Assembly (NCBI RefSeq): GCF_009193135.1 | Contig: NZ_VUKC01000005.1 | Location: 124,001 to 188,000 of the forward strand | Source: Georgenia satyanarayanai | Lineage (GTDB): Bacteria > Actinomycetota > Actinomycetes > Actinomycetales > Actinomycetaceae | Length of the DNA: 64,000 nt | Reading direction: 5' to 3' | Shown: positions 42,005 through 50,993 of the stretch, in pieces | How the letters are laid out: the number at the start of each line of letters is the position of its first letter | How positions within the stretch are numbered: the stretch's first letter is position 1 | Translations under genes and position numbers: made by a program | The notes under the pieces: generated by a model | Told to the model about the DNA's origin: nothing | Database searches by the model: none | What the model saw: only the letters and a program-made list of their open reading frames with translations

Positions 42005-42039
42005 CCGAAGGGCCGCCCGGCACCCGGGCGGCCCTTCGG
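42005..42039 (-). terminator. Terminator of rpmB
   Basis: A perfect 16-bp stem (42005-42020 with 42024-42039), loop CAC, 37 bp past the rpmB stop. Confidence 0.85.
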
Positions 42040-42076
42040 TCACGCTGTGGTCACCCGGCGAGCCGGGTGGAGCAGG

Positions 42077-42274
42077 TCAGGCGCTGGTGGCGCGCTGCAC
42101 CTTGCCGGCCTTGAGGCACGAGGTGCAGACGTTCATCCGCTTCGCGGTGCCGTTCACGTTCGTGCGCACGCGCTGGATGTTCGGGTTCCACCGACGGCTC
42201 GTCCGCACGTGGGAGTGCGAGACGCTCTTGCCGAAGCTGGGGTGCTTGCCGCAGACGTCGCAGGTGGCAGCCAC
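42077..42274 (-). CDS. rpmB: 50S ribosomal protein L28
   Basis: 65 aa from a GTG at 42274 with AGGAGAAG 4 bases upstream. The sequence [33 protein letters not shown] is diagnostic. Both CxxC pairs (CDVC, CTSC) are present, so this is the zinc-binding (C+) form. Actinomycetes often have an additional zinc-free copy used under zinc starvation; none is in this window. It is transcribed away from the divergent DAK2 gene. Confidence 0.97.
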   Translation of the reverse strand: MAATCDVCGKHPSFGKSVSHSHVRTSRRWNPNIQRVRTNVNGTAKRMNVCTSCLKAGKVQRATSA

Positions 42275-42302
42275 GGTCTTCTCCTGAATCTCTTGCTGGC
42301 AA

Positions 42303-42407
42303 CACGATCTGCTCGATCGTGGGGTCTGTCGTGGTCGACGGCGCGGGCCGGCCGACCGCCCGTACGGGCAACCTGATCAGGATACCCGACGGCGCGGGGC
42401 ACACCCA
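42303..42407 (-). promoter_or_regulatory. Candidate rpmB promoter and leader hairpin
   Basis: On the minus strand TGGGTG (42407-42402), 17-bp spacer, TATCCT (42384-42379). In the leader CACGATC (42303-42309) and GATCGTG (42315-42321) form a 7-bp stem around TGCTC, 29 bp before the start, which could affect rpmB translation. Confidence 0.4.
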
Positions 42408-42488
42408 AACGGGGCCGGGGGAGGTGCGTCACGGTGTCAGGGGCGGGCACTAACCTGGACGCGATCGACGATACCCGGGAGGACGGAC

Positions 42489-43985
42489 GTGGCGGACACG
42501 CTCACCGTGCTCGGGCCCGCGGACGTGCGCCGCTGGTTCGAGCAGGGGCTGAGGTCCCTCCTCGCCGTCCGCCGGCAGGTCGACGTCCTCAACGTCTTCC
42601 CCGTCCCCGACGGGGACACCGGCACCAACCTCGTCCTCACCCTCGCCGGTGCCGCCCGTGCCGCGGGCCGCCTGGGTCCCGAGGCGGACCTCACCGCGCT
42701 CACCGCCGCCGCCGCCCGCGGGGCGCTCGTCGGGGCGCGCGGGAACTCCGGGGTCATCCTCAGCCAGGCGATGCGCGGGCTGGCCCGCTCGGTCGCCGGC
42801 CGCGACGTCCTCGACGGCCCGGCCACCGCCGCCGCGCTCACCGCCGCCGCCCAGGACGCCCGCGAGGCCGTGGCACGCCCCGTCGAGGGCACCGTCCTCA
42901 CCGTGGCCGCTGCCGCCGCCCGCGCCGCGCAGGAGGCACCGGACCGCAGCGTGGCCGGCGTCGTCACCGCCGCCGCCCGGGAGGCCGCCCGCGCGCTGGG
43001 CGACACCCGCAGCCAGCTGCCCGTGCTCGCCGAGCGGGGCGTCGTCGACGCCGGCGCCGCGGGCTACACGATCCTCCTCGAGGCGCTCGCGGCCGTCGTC
43101 GACGGCGGGGCCCCGGCCACCGCCCGCGCCCGGGAGGCGCTGGCGAGCCTCCCCGCGTCCCGGGCGGCGGCCGACGGGGCGGCGTGTGCGCTCGGCGCGG
43201 GCGTCGTCGGCACGGACGTCGCCGGGCGCGGCGACCTCGAGGTCATGTACGTCCTGCACGCGACGGCGGAGCAGGCGGCGCTCCTGCGTGACCGCCTCGA
43301 CGCGGCCGGCGAGTCGGTCGCCGTCGTCGGCGGCAGCGAGGGGCCGGGCGAGCGGGGCCTGTGGCAGGTCCACGTCCACACGGCCGACCCCGCCGCCGTC
43401 CTGGCCGGCGGCGCCGAGCAGGTGTGCGTCCGCTCGCTCACCGCCCCGCCCTCCGGCGTCGTCGCCTGCACCCGCCTGCCCGGCCTCGTCGCGCCGCTCG
43501 CCGCCACCGGGGCCGTCGTCGTCCTCCACCCCGACCCCGCGGGGCTCGAGCGCGGGGTCGTCGACGCCGGCGCCCGCGACGTCCTGCTCCTGCCCTGCGA
43601 CGAGGAGTCGGCCGCCCTCGCCACGAGCGTCCTCACCCCGCTGCTCCCGCAGCGCGTGTCCGTGGCCGCCACCCGGACCGAGGCGGCCGTCCTCGCCGTC
43701 GCCGGCGAGCAGCACCCCGGCGCACCGGCCACCGCGCGGCTCGCCGCCGCCGACGACGTCGCGGGCCGGGTCCGCACGGCCACCTGCGCCGCCGACCGGC
43801 TCGAGGAGGCGGTCGCCCGGCTCGTCCGGCCGCGGGACGAGCTCGTCACCGCCGTCGCCGGTCCCGGCGCGACCGGTGTCGCCGAGCGGCTGCGCACCGC
43901 CGTCCTCGCCGTCGCGCCGGAGGCCGAGGTCCTCGTCCTCGACGCCGGCGTGCCGACGCCCGAGCTGCTCCTGGGGGTCCAGTGA
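42489..43985 (+). CDS. DAK2-domain kinase (YloV / fatty-acid-kinase FakA-like)
   Basis: 498 aa from a GTG at 42489 behind GGGAGG. The N-terminal Dak nucleotide-binding domain shows LNVFPVPDGDTGTNLVLTL and GARGNSGVILSQAMRGLA (Mg-binding Asp cluster and phosphate loop), then a central linker and a C-terminal FakA-like domain (about 330-498). In Gram-positives FakA with a DegV partner phosphorylates exogenous fatty acids. No DegV gene is adjacent. It overlaps recG by 4 bp (GTGA). Confidence 0.92.
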   Translation: MADTLTVLGPADVRRWFEQGLRSLLAVRRQVDVLNVFPVPDGDTGTNLVLTLAGAARAAGRLGPEADLTALTAAAARGALVGARGNSGVILSQAMRGLARSVAGRDVLDGPATAAALTAAAQDAREAVARPVEGTVLTVAAAAARAAQEAPDRSVAGVVTAAAREAARALGDTRSQLPVLAERGVVDAGAAGYTILLEALAAVVDGGAPATARAREALASLPASRAAADGAACALGAGVVGTDVAGRGDLEVMYVLHATAEQAALLRDRLDAAGESVAVVGGSEGPGERGLWQVHVHTADPAAVLAGGAEQVCVRSLTAPPSGVVACTRLPGLVAPLAATGAVVVLHPDPAGLERGVVDAGARDVLLLPCDEESAALATSVLTPLLPQRVSVAATRTEAAVLAVAGEQHPGAPATARLAAADDVAGRVRTATCAADRLEEAVARLVRPRDELVTAVAGPGATGVAERLRTAVLAVAPEAEVLVLDAGVPTPELLLGVQ

Positions 43986-46207
43986 CCGCCCTGACCACCG
44001 CGCTGCCCCGGCTCGTCGGGGAGCGCACCGCCAAGGCGCTGGCCAAGCTCGGCATCGAGACGGCCTGGGACCTGCTGCGCCACTACCCGCGCCGGTACGG
44101 GGACCCGGGCCGGCTCACCGACTTCACCGACCTCCCGGTCGGGGACCACGTCACCGTCAACGCCATGGTCGTGCGCACCTCGCTGCGCTCCACCCGCAAC
44201 CCCCGCACCGCGATGCTCGACGTCACGGTCAGCGACGAGCGCCGCGAGCTGCTGCTGCGCTTCTTCGGCGGGCGCGGCATGCTCGCCACCCGGGAGAACC
44301 AGCTCCGCGGTGGTCGCGTCGGACTGTTCACCGGCACCGTCGAGGAGTTCGGCGGGCGGCGGATGCTCAAGAACCCCGACTTCCGCTTCGTCGACGACGA
44401 GGAGGACACCGAGGCGGCGGCCCGCGAGCAGTCCCGCCCCATCCCCTTCTACCCGGCGAGCGCGGCGCTGCCCACGTGGCGCATCCGCGGCGCGGTCCAG
44501 ACCGTCCTCGAGCCGCTCCACGAGGCCGACGTCCCCGACCCCGTCCCCTTCCGCGTCCTCCAGCGCGAGGCGATGCCCACGCTCCTCGAGGCGCTGCGGC
44601 TCGTCCACTCCCCGGGCTCGGAGGAGGACTGGCGCCGCGGCCGGGAGCGGCTGCGCTACGAGGAGGCCTTCGTCCTCCAGACGGCGCTCGCGGTGCGCCG
44701 CGCCGAGGCCGAGGCCACCGCCGCCACCGCCCGCCCGTCCCGCGCGGGCGGCATCCGTGAGGCCTTCGAGGCGCGGCTGCCCTTCACGCTCACCCAGGGC
44801 CAGCAGGAGGTCGTCGCCGAGCTCTCCGCGGAGCTCGCCCGCCCCTGGCCGATGCAGCGGCTGCTCCAGGGCGAGGTCGGCTCGGGCAAGACCGTCGTCG
44901 CGCTCCTCGCCATGCTCCAGGTCGTCGACGCCGGGGGGCAGGCCGCGCTCCTGGCGCCCACCGAGGTGCTCGCCGCGCAGCACGCGCGCTCGATCACCGC
45001 CATGCTCGGCCCGCTCGCCGAGGCCGGGATGCTCGGCGGCGCGGAGGACGGCACCCGCGTCACCCTGCTCACCGGCTCCATGCCGGCCGCCGCGCGCAAG
45101 GCGGCCCTCCTCGCGGCCGCTTCGGGCGAGGCCGGGATCGTCATCGGGACCCACGCCCTGCTCTCGGAGAACGTCCAGTTCGCCGAGCTCGGGCTCGTCG
45201 TCGTCGACGAGCAGCACCGCTTCGGCGTCGAGCAGCGCGACGCCCTGCGCGCCAAGGCCGCCACCGCCCCCCACCTGCTCGTCATGACGGCCACCCCCAT
45301 CCCGCGCACGGTGGCGATGACCGTCTTCGGGGACCTCGAGACCTCCACGCTCCGGGAGATCCCCGCCGGCCGCTCACCCATCCGCACCTTCCTCGCCCCG
45401 GCGAACCACCCGAGGTGGGTCGAGCGCACCTGGCAGCTGGCCCGCGAGGAGATCGACGACGGCGGCCGCGTGTACGTCGTGTGCCCCCGGATCACGTCCC
45501 AGGACGACGACGTCGAGACCGACCTCCTCGCGGAGAGCGACGAGCCGCCCACCGAGGACGCGCCGACGGGCGCCCGTCCCGCGCCCGCCCGCCCGCTGGC
45601 CGCCGTCGACGAGGTCGCCGCGCTGCTGCGTGAGCACCCCGTCCTCGAGGGGGTCGCCGTGGGGGAGCTGCACGGGCGGATGTCGCCGGAGGACAAGGAG
45701 GCCGCCATGGCCGCCTTCGCCTCGGGGCGGGTGCCGGTACTCGTGACGACCACCGTCGTCGAGGTCGGTGTCGACGTCCCCGAGGCCTCGGTCATGGTCA
45801 TCATGGACGCCGACCGCTTCGGCATCTCCCAGCTCCACCAGCTGCGCGGCCGCATCGGCCGCGGCGCCCGCCCCGGCACCTGCATCGCCTGGACCACCAC
45901 CGTGGACCTCACCCCGGCGATGACCCGCCTGCGGGCCTTCGAGTCGACCACCGACGGCTTCGAGCTCGCCCAGGTGGACCTCGAGCAGCGCCGCGAGGGC
46001 GACATCCTCGGCGCCGCCCAGTCCGGCCGCGGCAGCTCGCTGCGGCTGCTGCGCGTGCTCACCGACACGGAGACCATCGAGAAGGCCCGCTGGGACGCGC
46101 GCAGGATCGTCGACCAGGACCGCCTGCTCATGGACCACCCGGCGCTGCTCCAGGCCATCACCGAGCAGCTCGACCCCGAGCGCGCCGAGTTCCTCGACCG
46201 GGCGTGA
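43982..46207 (+). CDS. recG: ATP-dependent DNA helicase RecG
   Basis: 741 aa, normal length. Wedge domain at the N-terminus (ETAWDLLRHYPRRYGD), then SF2 helicase motifs: LLQGEVGSGKTVVALLAML (Walker A), APTEVLAAQH, DEQHRFGVEQR (DEQH box), MTATPIPRT, LHGRMSPEDKEAAMAAFASG, TTVVEVGVDVPEA and QLRGRIGRG. It remodels stalled replication forks and Holliday junctions. A low-complexity insertion (about 510-535) lies between motifs III and IV. GTG start overlapping the DAK2 gene. Confidence 0.97.
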   Translation: MTALTTALPRLVGERTAKALAKLGIETAWDLLRHYPRRYGDPGRLTDFTDLPVGDHVTVNAMVVRTSLRSTRNPRTAMLDVTVSDERRELLLRFFGGRGMLATRENQLRGGRVGLFTGTVEEFGGRRMLKNPDFRFVDDEEDTEAAAREQSRPIPFYPASAALPTWRIRGAVQTVLEPLHEADVPDPVPFRVLQREAMPTLLEALRLVHSPGSEEDWRRGRERLRYEEAFVLQTALAVRRAEAEATAATARPSRAGGIREAFEARLPFTLTQGQQEVVAELSAELARPWPMQRLLQGEVGSGKTVVALLAMLQVVDAGGQAALLAPTEVLAAQHARSITAMLGPLAEAGMLGGAEDGTRVTLLTGSMPAAARKAALLAAASGEAGIVIGTHALLSENVQFAELGLVVVDEQHRFGVEQRDALRAKAATAPHLLVMTATPIPRTVAMTVFGDLETSTLREIPAGRSPIRTFLAPANHPRWVERTWQLAREEIDDGGRVYVVCPRITSQDDDVETDLLAESDEPPTEDAPTGARPAPARPLAAVDEVAALLREHPVLEGVAVGELHGRMSPEDKEAAMAAFASGRVPVLVTTTVVEVGVDVPEASVMVIMDADRFGISQLHQLRGRIGRGARPGTCIAWTTTVDLTPAMTRLRAFESTTDGFELAQVDLEQRREGDILGAAQSGRGSSLRLLRVLTDTETIEKARWDARRIVDQDRLLMDHPALLQAITEQLDPERAEFLDRA

Positions 46208-46296
46208 GGCGTGGAGGCGACGGCACGGGAGCGTGAGCTCCTCGGGCACGAGGTCCCCGGACGGAGGCGGAGCGGCCGGCCGTTAGGCTCGCCCCC

Positions 46297-46983
46297 ATGC
46301 CCGACGAGCCGCTCCTTCGCGCCCGGTCCCTGAGCGTCGGCTACGGCGAGGAGCCGGTGTGCGCGCCGGTCGACCTCGAGGTCCGCCCCGGGGAGGGCGT
46401 CGCCGTCATCGGGGCCAACGGCACCGGCAAGTCGACCGTCCTGCGCACCGCCCTCGGCCTCCAGGAGCCGCTCGGCGGCGAGGTGAGCCTCCTCGGCGCG
46501 GCGCCGGACCCGCGCACCGGTGAGGTCCGCGCCGCGGTGGCCAGCGTGCTCGGCGACGACGCCTTCTTCCCGGCGCTCACCGTGACCGAGCACCTGCTCC
46601 TCACCGCCCTCGGGCACCGGGTGCCCGAGGCCCGCGCGGTCGTCGCCGACCTCGTCGAGGAGTTCGGGCTCACGGACCGCGCCGACGCGCTGCCCTCGGC
46701 CCTGTCCTCCGGGCAGCGCCGCCGCGTCCTGCTCGCTGCCGCGTTCGCCCGCCCGCGCTCGCTCCTCGTCCTCGACGAGCCCGAGCAGCGCCTGGACGCC
46801 GGCATGCGCAACCGGCTGGCGCAGATGCTCGTCCAGGAGCGCGAGGACGGCGGCGCCGTCCTCGTCGCCTCCCACGACCCCGTGCTCGTCGAGCACGCCG
46901 CCACGCGCGTGGTCCTCCTCCACGACGACGGTGTCCGCGTCCTCGACCCCGCCGCCGGGGCCGCGGCGATCGCCGCGCTGTGA
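46297..46983 (+). CDS. ABC transporter ATP-binding protein
   Basis: 228 aa; ATG 7 bases behind TAGGCT (46284-46289). Walker A GANGTGKST, a signature region degenerated to LSSGQRRRVLLAAAF (SSGQ rather than SGGQ), Walker B LLVLDEPEQRLDA and H-loop ASHDP. It is translationally coupled (GTGA) to a large DUF6297 membrane protein, its probable membrane partner. The linear arrangement ATPase / 12-TM protein suggests an exporter of unknown substrate. Confidence 0.9.
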   Translation: MPDEPLLRARSLSVGYGEEPVCAPVDLEVRPGEGVAVIGANGTGKSTVLRTALGLQEPLGGEVSLLGAAPDPRTGEVRAAVASVLGDDAFFPALTVTEHLLLTALGHRVPEARAVVADLVEEFGLTDRADALPSALSSGQRRRVLLAAAFARPRSLLVLDEPEQRLDAGMRNRLAQMLVQEREDGGAVLVASHDPVLVEHAATRVVLLHDDGVRVLDPAAGAAAIAAL

Positions 46984-48518
46984 ACGCGTCCGGCGCCGCG
47001 GGCTACCCCGGCGGCGGCGCCATGCGCCGCTGGACCCGCCTCGTGCTGCGCACCCGCAGCAGCACGAGCGTCGGCGAGCTGCTCTCCGACGTCTACACCA
47101 TCGCCCTCACGCTGGCCGTCACGATCGCGATGGTCGCCGCGCTGGCGCGCAGCCAGGGACTGCTGCGCGCCGGCGCCCCGCCGTCGACCGAGCTCGACAC
47201 CGCCTGGATCACCGTCCTCCTCGCCGTCGCCGTCCTCGGGGCGGGCACCGGCCTCCTCGCGCGCACGGGGCCCGTCTCCCTCGGCGCCGCCCAGGCGGCG
47301 TGGTGGCTCCCGCTGCCGGGGGAGCGCGGCTCCCTCCTGCGGCCCTCGCTCGTCGCGCCCACCACCGCCTCGGCGGTGACGGGCGCCGTCACCGGGCTCC
47401 TCCTCGTCCTCGCGCTCGACCCCGCGGTCACCGCCGGGCACGCCGTCGCCGCGGCCCTCGCCGGGCTCGGCCTGGGCGCGGCCCTCGCGCTGGCCCTCGT
47501 GCCCCTCGAGGCGGGCGGACGACGCCGGGTGGCCGGCACCGCCGGGGACCTCCTCCTCGCGCTCGTCCCCGTCGCCGCCCTCGCGCTCGCGCTCGCCCCG
47601 CCCCCTGCGCTCACCGTCGGCGGTGCGTGGTGGCCGGCCGCCGCCGCCGGCGGGCTGGCGGTGCTCGCCGGTGTCGCCGCCCTGCGCTCGCTGCCCCGGG
47701 TCCACGACACCGAGCTCCGCGAGCGCGGGGCCGCGACGGTCGAGCTGCGCGGCGCCTCGCTGACGATGGACACCCGGGCCCTGGGCCGCGCCCTGGACAC
47801 CGAGCCGCGGCGGGGGCGGCGCCGCCGCTCGGCCCGGCTGCGGGCCGTGCCGGCCCTCGTGCGGACGCTGGGACCGGGCGTCGTCGTCGCCGTGGCGGAC
47901 GCCCGCCTGCTCCTGCGCGCCCCGCGGCGGCTGGTCCAGGTGGGCTGCGGCGCCGCGCTCGCGCTCCTCGCCCCGTTCGTGCCCTCGCTGCCGGCGCTCC
48001 TCAGCGCCCTGCTCGTCGTGACCGGCGCCTGGCTCGCCGCCCTCACCACCGCGCAGGGCGCCCGTGACGCGGAGGCGGTGCCCGCGATCGACGCCCTCCT
48101 GCCCGTCCCGCAGCGCACCGTGCGCCTGTGGCGGCTCGCCGTGCCGGTGCTCGCGATGCTCGTGTGGACGGTGCCCGTCTTCGCCGTCCTCGGCGACAGC
48201 CACGGCGACGTCGGGGGCTGGCTCGCGCTCGGCCTGCTCGCCGCCCCCGTGTGGGCGGCAGGAGCGGTCCGCTCGGCCTACCGCCCGCAGGCCGACTTCT
48301 CCGGCCCGCTCATCGTCACGCCCATGGGCGTGTTCCCTCCCGGGATGGCGACGATCGCCAACACCGGCCCCGACGTCGTCGTCCTCGGGGCCGTCCCGTT
48401 GCTCGTCGCCGTCCTCGTCGGGGCGGTGACACCGGTGCTCCTGGGCCTGCAGGTGGCGCTCACGGCGCTCGCCGTCGTTCTCGCGGTCAGACCCGCCCGG
48501 CGGCGGGGGGCCCGGTGA
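46980..48518 (+). CDS. DUF6297-like polytopic membrane protein
   Basis: 512 aa, Ala/Leu/Val-rich, with about twelve predicted membrane segments and a basic central loop (about 255-290, RGRRRRSARLRAVPALVRTLG). The resemblance to DUF6297 rests on its position after a small ABC ATPase and on its overall pattern. It may be the ABC-2-like permease of that ATPase. GTG start overlapping the ATPase stop; its own stop overlaps the next mini-gene. Confidence 0.75.
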   Translation: MNASGAAGYPGGGAMRRWTRLVLRTRSSTSVGELLSDVYTIALTLAVTIAMVAALARSQGLLRAGAPPSTELDTAWITVLLAVAVLGAGTGLLARTGPVSLGAAQAAWWLPLPGERGSLLRPSLVAPTTASAVTGAVTGLLLVLALDPAVTAGHAVAAALAGLGLGAALALALVPLEAGGRRRVAGTAGDLLLALVPVAALALALAPPPALTVGGAWWPAAAAGGLAVLAGVAALRSLPRVHDTELRERGAATVELRGASLTMDTRALGRALDTEPRRGRRRRSARLRAVPALVRTLGPGVVVAVADARLLLRAPRRLVQVGCGAALALLAPFVPSLPALLSALLVVTGAWLAALTTAQGARDAEAVPAIDALLPVPQRTVRLWRLAVPVLAMLVWTVPVFAVLGDSHGDVGGWLALGLLAAPVWAAGAVRSAYRPQADFSGPLIVTPMGVFPPGMATIANTGPDVVVLGAVPLLVAVLVGAVTPVLLGLQVALTALAVVLAVRPARRRGAR

Positions 48519-48643
48519 GGCGGCGGCTGCCGCGCTGGGTGGCGTGGGCGGTGGCCGGCGTCGTCGTCGCCATGGTCGTCGTCGCGGTGCTGCTCGTCGC
48601 CGCCGTCGTCAGCCTGTCGGGCGACGTCGCCGGTGCGGCGTAG
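48515..48643 (+). CDS. 42-aa single-span membrane protein
   Basis: GTG at 48515 overlaps the preceding stop by 4 bp. The product RRRLPRWVAWAVAGVVVA begins with a basic patch followed by one membrane helix (8-33) and a short tail SLSGDVAGAA. Perfect coupling to the DUF6297 gene supports translation. It may be a small accessory subunit of the transporter. It could also be non-functional readthrough sequence. Confidence 0.5.
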   Translation: MRRRLPRWVAWAVAGVVVAMVVVAVLLVAAVVSLSGDVAGAA

Positions 48644-48653
48644 GGTCGGTGCC

Positions 48654-49265
48654 GTGACGAGGATCGTGTCCGGGGTGTCGGGCGGGCGCACGCTCACCGT
48701 CCCCAAGGGAGCCACGCGCCCGACGAGCGAGCGGGTGCGCGAGGCGCTGTTCTCGCGGCTGGACCACCGGGGCGTCGTCGACGGCGCCCGTGTCCTGGAC
48801 CTGTACGCCGGCTCCGGCGCACTCGGGCTGGAGGCCGCCAGCCGGGGCGCCGCGAGCGTCACGCTCGTCGACTCCGCCAAGCCCGCCGTCGCCGCGTGCC
48901 GGAGCAACGTCGCCGCGCTCGGGATGCGGGAGACCGCCGTCGTCGTCGGTGGCACCGCCCGCGGCTACCTCATGGGCGCCCCGAGCACCGCCTACGACCT
49001 CGTCCTCATCGACCCGCCCTACGACGTCACCGAGGCCGAGATCGGGGACGTGCTCAGCGCACTCACGGCGTGGCTGGCGCCGGACGCCGTCGTCGTCGTC
49101 GAGCGCTCGCGACGCAGCCCCGAGCCGACGTGGCCGCCCGCCCTCGAGCGCACCGACGAGCGCCGCTACGGCGACACGACACTGTGGTTCGCCTCCACCG
49201 TGCCCGGCGAGGAGGCGGTTACCGTGACCGACATGGGCGAGCGAGCGGCGGGGGAGCAGCGATGA
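48654..49265 (+). CDS. rsmD: 16S rRNA (guanine966-N2)-methyltransferase
   Basis: 203 aa from the GTG at 48654, 7 bases behind TAGGGT (48641-48646), likely leaderless. Family motifs: TRIVSGVSGGRTLTVPKG, TRPTSERVREALFS, VLDLYAGSGALGLEAASRGA (SAM-binding), and the catalytic LIDPPYD. It overlaps coaD by 4 bp, a very common pairing. Confidence 0.95.
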   Translation: MTRIVSGVSGGRTLTVPKGATRPTSERVREALFSRLDHRGVVDGARVLDLYAGSGALGLEAASRGAASVTLVDSAKPAVAACRSNVAALGMRETAVVVGGTARGYLMGAPSTAYDLVLIDPPYDVTEAEIGDVLSALTAWLAPDAVVVVERSRRSPEPTWPPALERTDERRYGDTTLWFASTVPGEEAVTVTDMGERAAGEQR

Positions 49266-49750
49266 GCCTGGCCGTGTGCCCCGGGTCCTTCGACCCCGTC
49301 ACCCTCGGGCACCTCGACGTCCTGCGCCGCGCGCGGGGGATGTTCGACGAGGTCGTGCTCGCCGTCGCCCACAACTCCCGCAAGAGCTACCTCTTCCCCC
49401 TCGAGCAGCGTGTCGCGCTCGCCCGCGAGGCCACGGCGGGGCTGGACGTGCGCGTCGACGTCGTCGACGGCCTGCTCGCCGCCTACTGCCGCCGCGTCGG
49501 CGCCAGCGCCGTCGTCAAGGGCCTGCGTGGTGGGGCCGACTTCGACGCCGAGCAGCCCATGGCCCTGATGAACCGGCACCTGTCGGGCGTCGAGACGGTC
49601 TTCCTCGTCGGTGACGGCGCGCTCGCGCACGTCGCCTCCTCCCTCGTCAAGGACGTCGCCCGCCACGGCGGTGACGTCTCCGACCTCGTCCCACCCGCCG
49701 TCGCGCGTGCCCTGCGCGAGGCCTTCCCCCACCCTGGAGGACCGGAATGA
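49262..49750 (+). CDS. coaD: Phosphopantetheine adenylyltransferase
   Basis: 162 aa. Nucleotidyltransferase motif GSFDPVTLGHLD with His17, K-containing VVKGLRGGADFDAEQPMALMNRHLSG, and ETVFLVGDGALAHVASSLVKDVARHGGDVS. It adenylates 4'-phosphopantetheine in coenzyme A synthesis. ATG overlaps rsmD; its stop overlaps the next gene. Confidence 0.96.
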   Translation: MSLAVCPGSFDPVTLGHLDVLRRARGMFDEVVLAVAHNSRKSYLFPLEQRVALAREATAGLDVRVDVVDGLLAAYCRRVGASAVVKGLRGGADFDAEQPMALMNRHLSGVETVFLVGDGALAHVASSLVKDVARHGGDVSDLVPPAVARALREAFPHPGGPE

Positions 49751-50238
49751 CCGCCCCCGCCGAGGACCACGACGGCGCCTCGCTCATCGCCATCCTCGAC
49801 GAGCTCAGCGCGCTCGTCACCGAGGCCCGGCAGATGCCGATGTCCGCGTCCGTGCTGGTCAACCGCGCCGAGGCGCTCGATCTCATCGCCGCGGCCAAGG
49901 CCGTCGTACCGGGGGAGATCAAGGCCGCCGACGACGTCCTCACCGGCGCCGAGGACGTCCTCGCCGACGCCCGCGAGCGGGCCGCGCGCATCCTCCGGGA
50001 GGCCGAGGAGCAGGCCGAGCGGCTCGTGGGGCAGGAGAGCGTCGTCGAGCTGGCCCGCCAGCGCTCGGAGCAGATCATCACCGCCGCCGAGGAGCGGGCC
50101 GCCCAGCTGGCCCGCGACGCCAACGACTACTGCGACCGCCAGCTCGCCCAGTTCGAGATCGACCTCGGCGCCATCACCAAGCAGGTCCGCGCCGGCCGCG
50201 ACCGCCTGGCGACCCAGGACCCCACCCCCGAGCCCTGA
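49747..50238 (+). CDS. Conserved coiled-coil protein of the coaD locus
   Basis: 163 aa, highly charged and helical. Residues about 60-150 form a coiled coil (EDVLADARERAARILREAEEQAERLVGQ, and ARQRSEQIITAAEERAAQLARDAND) like DivIVA or ATP-synthase b-subunit stalks. A homologue sits between coaD and the YceD gene in many actinomycetes. It may act in cell division or envelope organisation, but no function is demonstrated that I know of. It overlaps coaD by 4 bp. Confidence 0.82.
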   Translation: MTAPAEDHDGASLIAILDELSALVTEARQMPMSASVLVNRAEALDLIAAAKAVVPGEIKAADDVLTGAEDVLADARERAARILREAEEQAERLVGQESVVELARQRSEQIITAAEERAAQLARDANDYCDRQLAQFEIDLGAITKQVRAGRDRLATQDPTPEP

Positions 50239-50247
50239 CCCGCCCGT

Positions 50248-50337
50248 CCCCCAACGTCGCACGTGGTGGGTCCGGCGACGCCTGGAAGCGCTTGCCCTGT
50301 CGGCGAAGTCACCAGTTGCGACGGTGGGGGGTGGGGT
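50248..50337. repeat. REP-like palindrome, copy 3, with G-rich tail
   Basis: CCCCC, left arm AACGTCGCACGTGGTGGG (50253-50270, identical to copy 1) and right arm CACCAGTTGCGACGGTG (about 50310-50326), followed by a G-run. It lies between the coiled-coil gene and the YceD-like gene. Confidence 0.88.
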
Positions 50338-50399
50338 AACGTGAAGCGGCTGCGGGCCGGCCGGCTGCCCGCGGGCTCGTCGTCTCACCAGGAGTGACC

Positions 50400-50993
50400 A
50401 TGGACTCTCGATCACCGTTCGTGATCAGCACCCACGACCTCGCGCGCCAGCCCGGCACGCTGCGGACGGTGGAGCGCGCGGTCCCCGCGCCCGAGGACTT
50501 CGGCACCGCCGTCATGTGGGTCGTCCCCGGCTCCGACATCCGGCTCGACCTGCGGCTCGAGGCCGTCATGGAGGGCGTGCTGATCAGCGGCGGCGCCGCC
50601 GTCGACCTCCAGGGCGAGTGCTCCCGCTGCCTGCGCGAGATCACCGAGCACCGCACCGTCGAGGTGAGCGAGCTCTTCTTCTACCCCGGTGCCCGCGAGG
50701 CAGCTCTCGCCGACGGCGACGAGGAGGCCGAGGACATGCTCGAGCTCGAGGGCGAGCTGCTCGACCTCGAGCCGGTCGTGCGCGACGCCGTCGTCACCGC
50801 CATGCCCTTCCGCCCCCTGTGCGAGGAGAGCTGCCGGGGGCTGTGCGCCGGCTGCGGCGAGCGGCTCGACGACCTGCCCGCCGACCACGAGCACGTGGAC
50901 GTCGACCCCCGCTGGGCGGCGCTCGCGGGCCTGGGCGCGGCAGCGACCGAGGACGACGACGCCGCGGACGGGACCGACGGCGAGGAGAACTGA
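50400..50993 (+). CDS. YceD / DUF177 family protein
   Basis: 197 aa from the ATG at 50400, 5 bases after AGGAG. Family features: [25 protein letters not shown], an acidic [11 protein letters not shown] block, [21 protein letters not shown], and the CSRC/CAGC cysteine pairs that bind metal. YceD is tied to 23S rRNA processing or accumulation and usually sits directly before rpmF. Here rnc follows without rpmF. TAACGT (50336-50341) may be its -10, leaving a leader of about 55 nt. Confidence 0.9.
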   Translation: MDSRSPFVISTHDLARQPGTLRTVERAVPAPEDFGTAVMWVVPGSDIRLDLRLEAVMEGVLISGGAAVDLQGECSRCLREITEHRTVEVSELFFYPGAREAALADGDEEAEDMLELEGELLDLEPVVRDAVVTAMPFRPLCEESCRGLCAGCGERLDDLPADHEHVDVDPRWAALAGLGAAATEDDDAADGTDGEEN

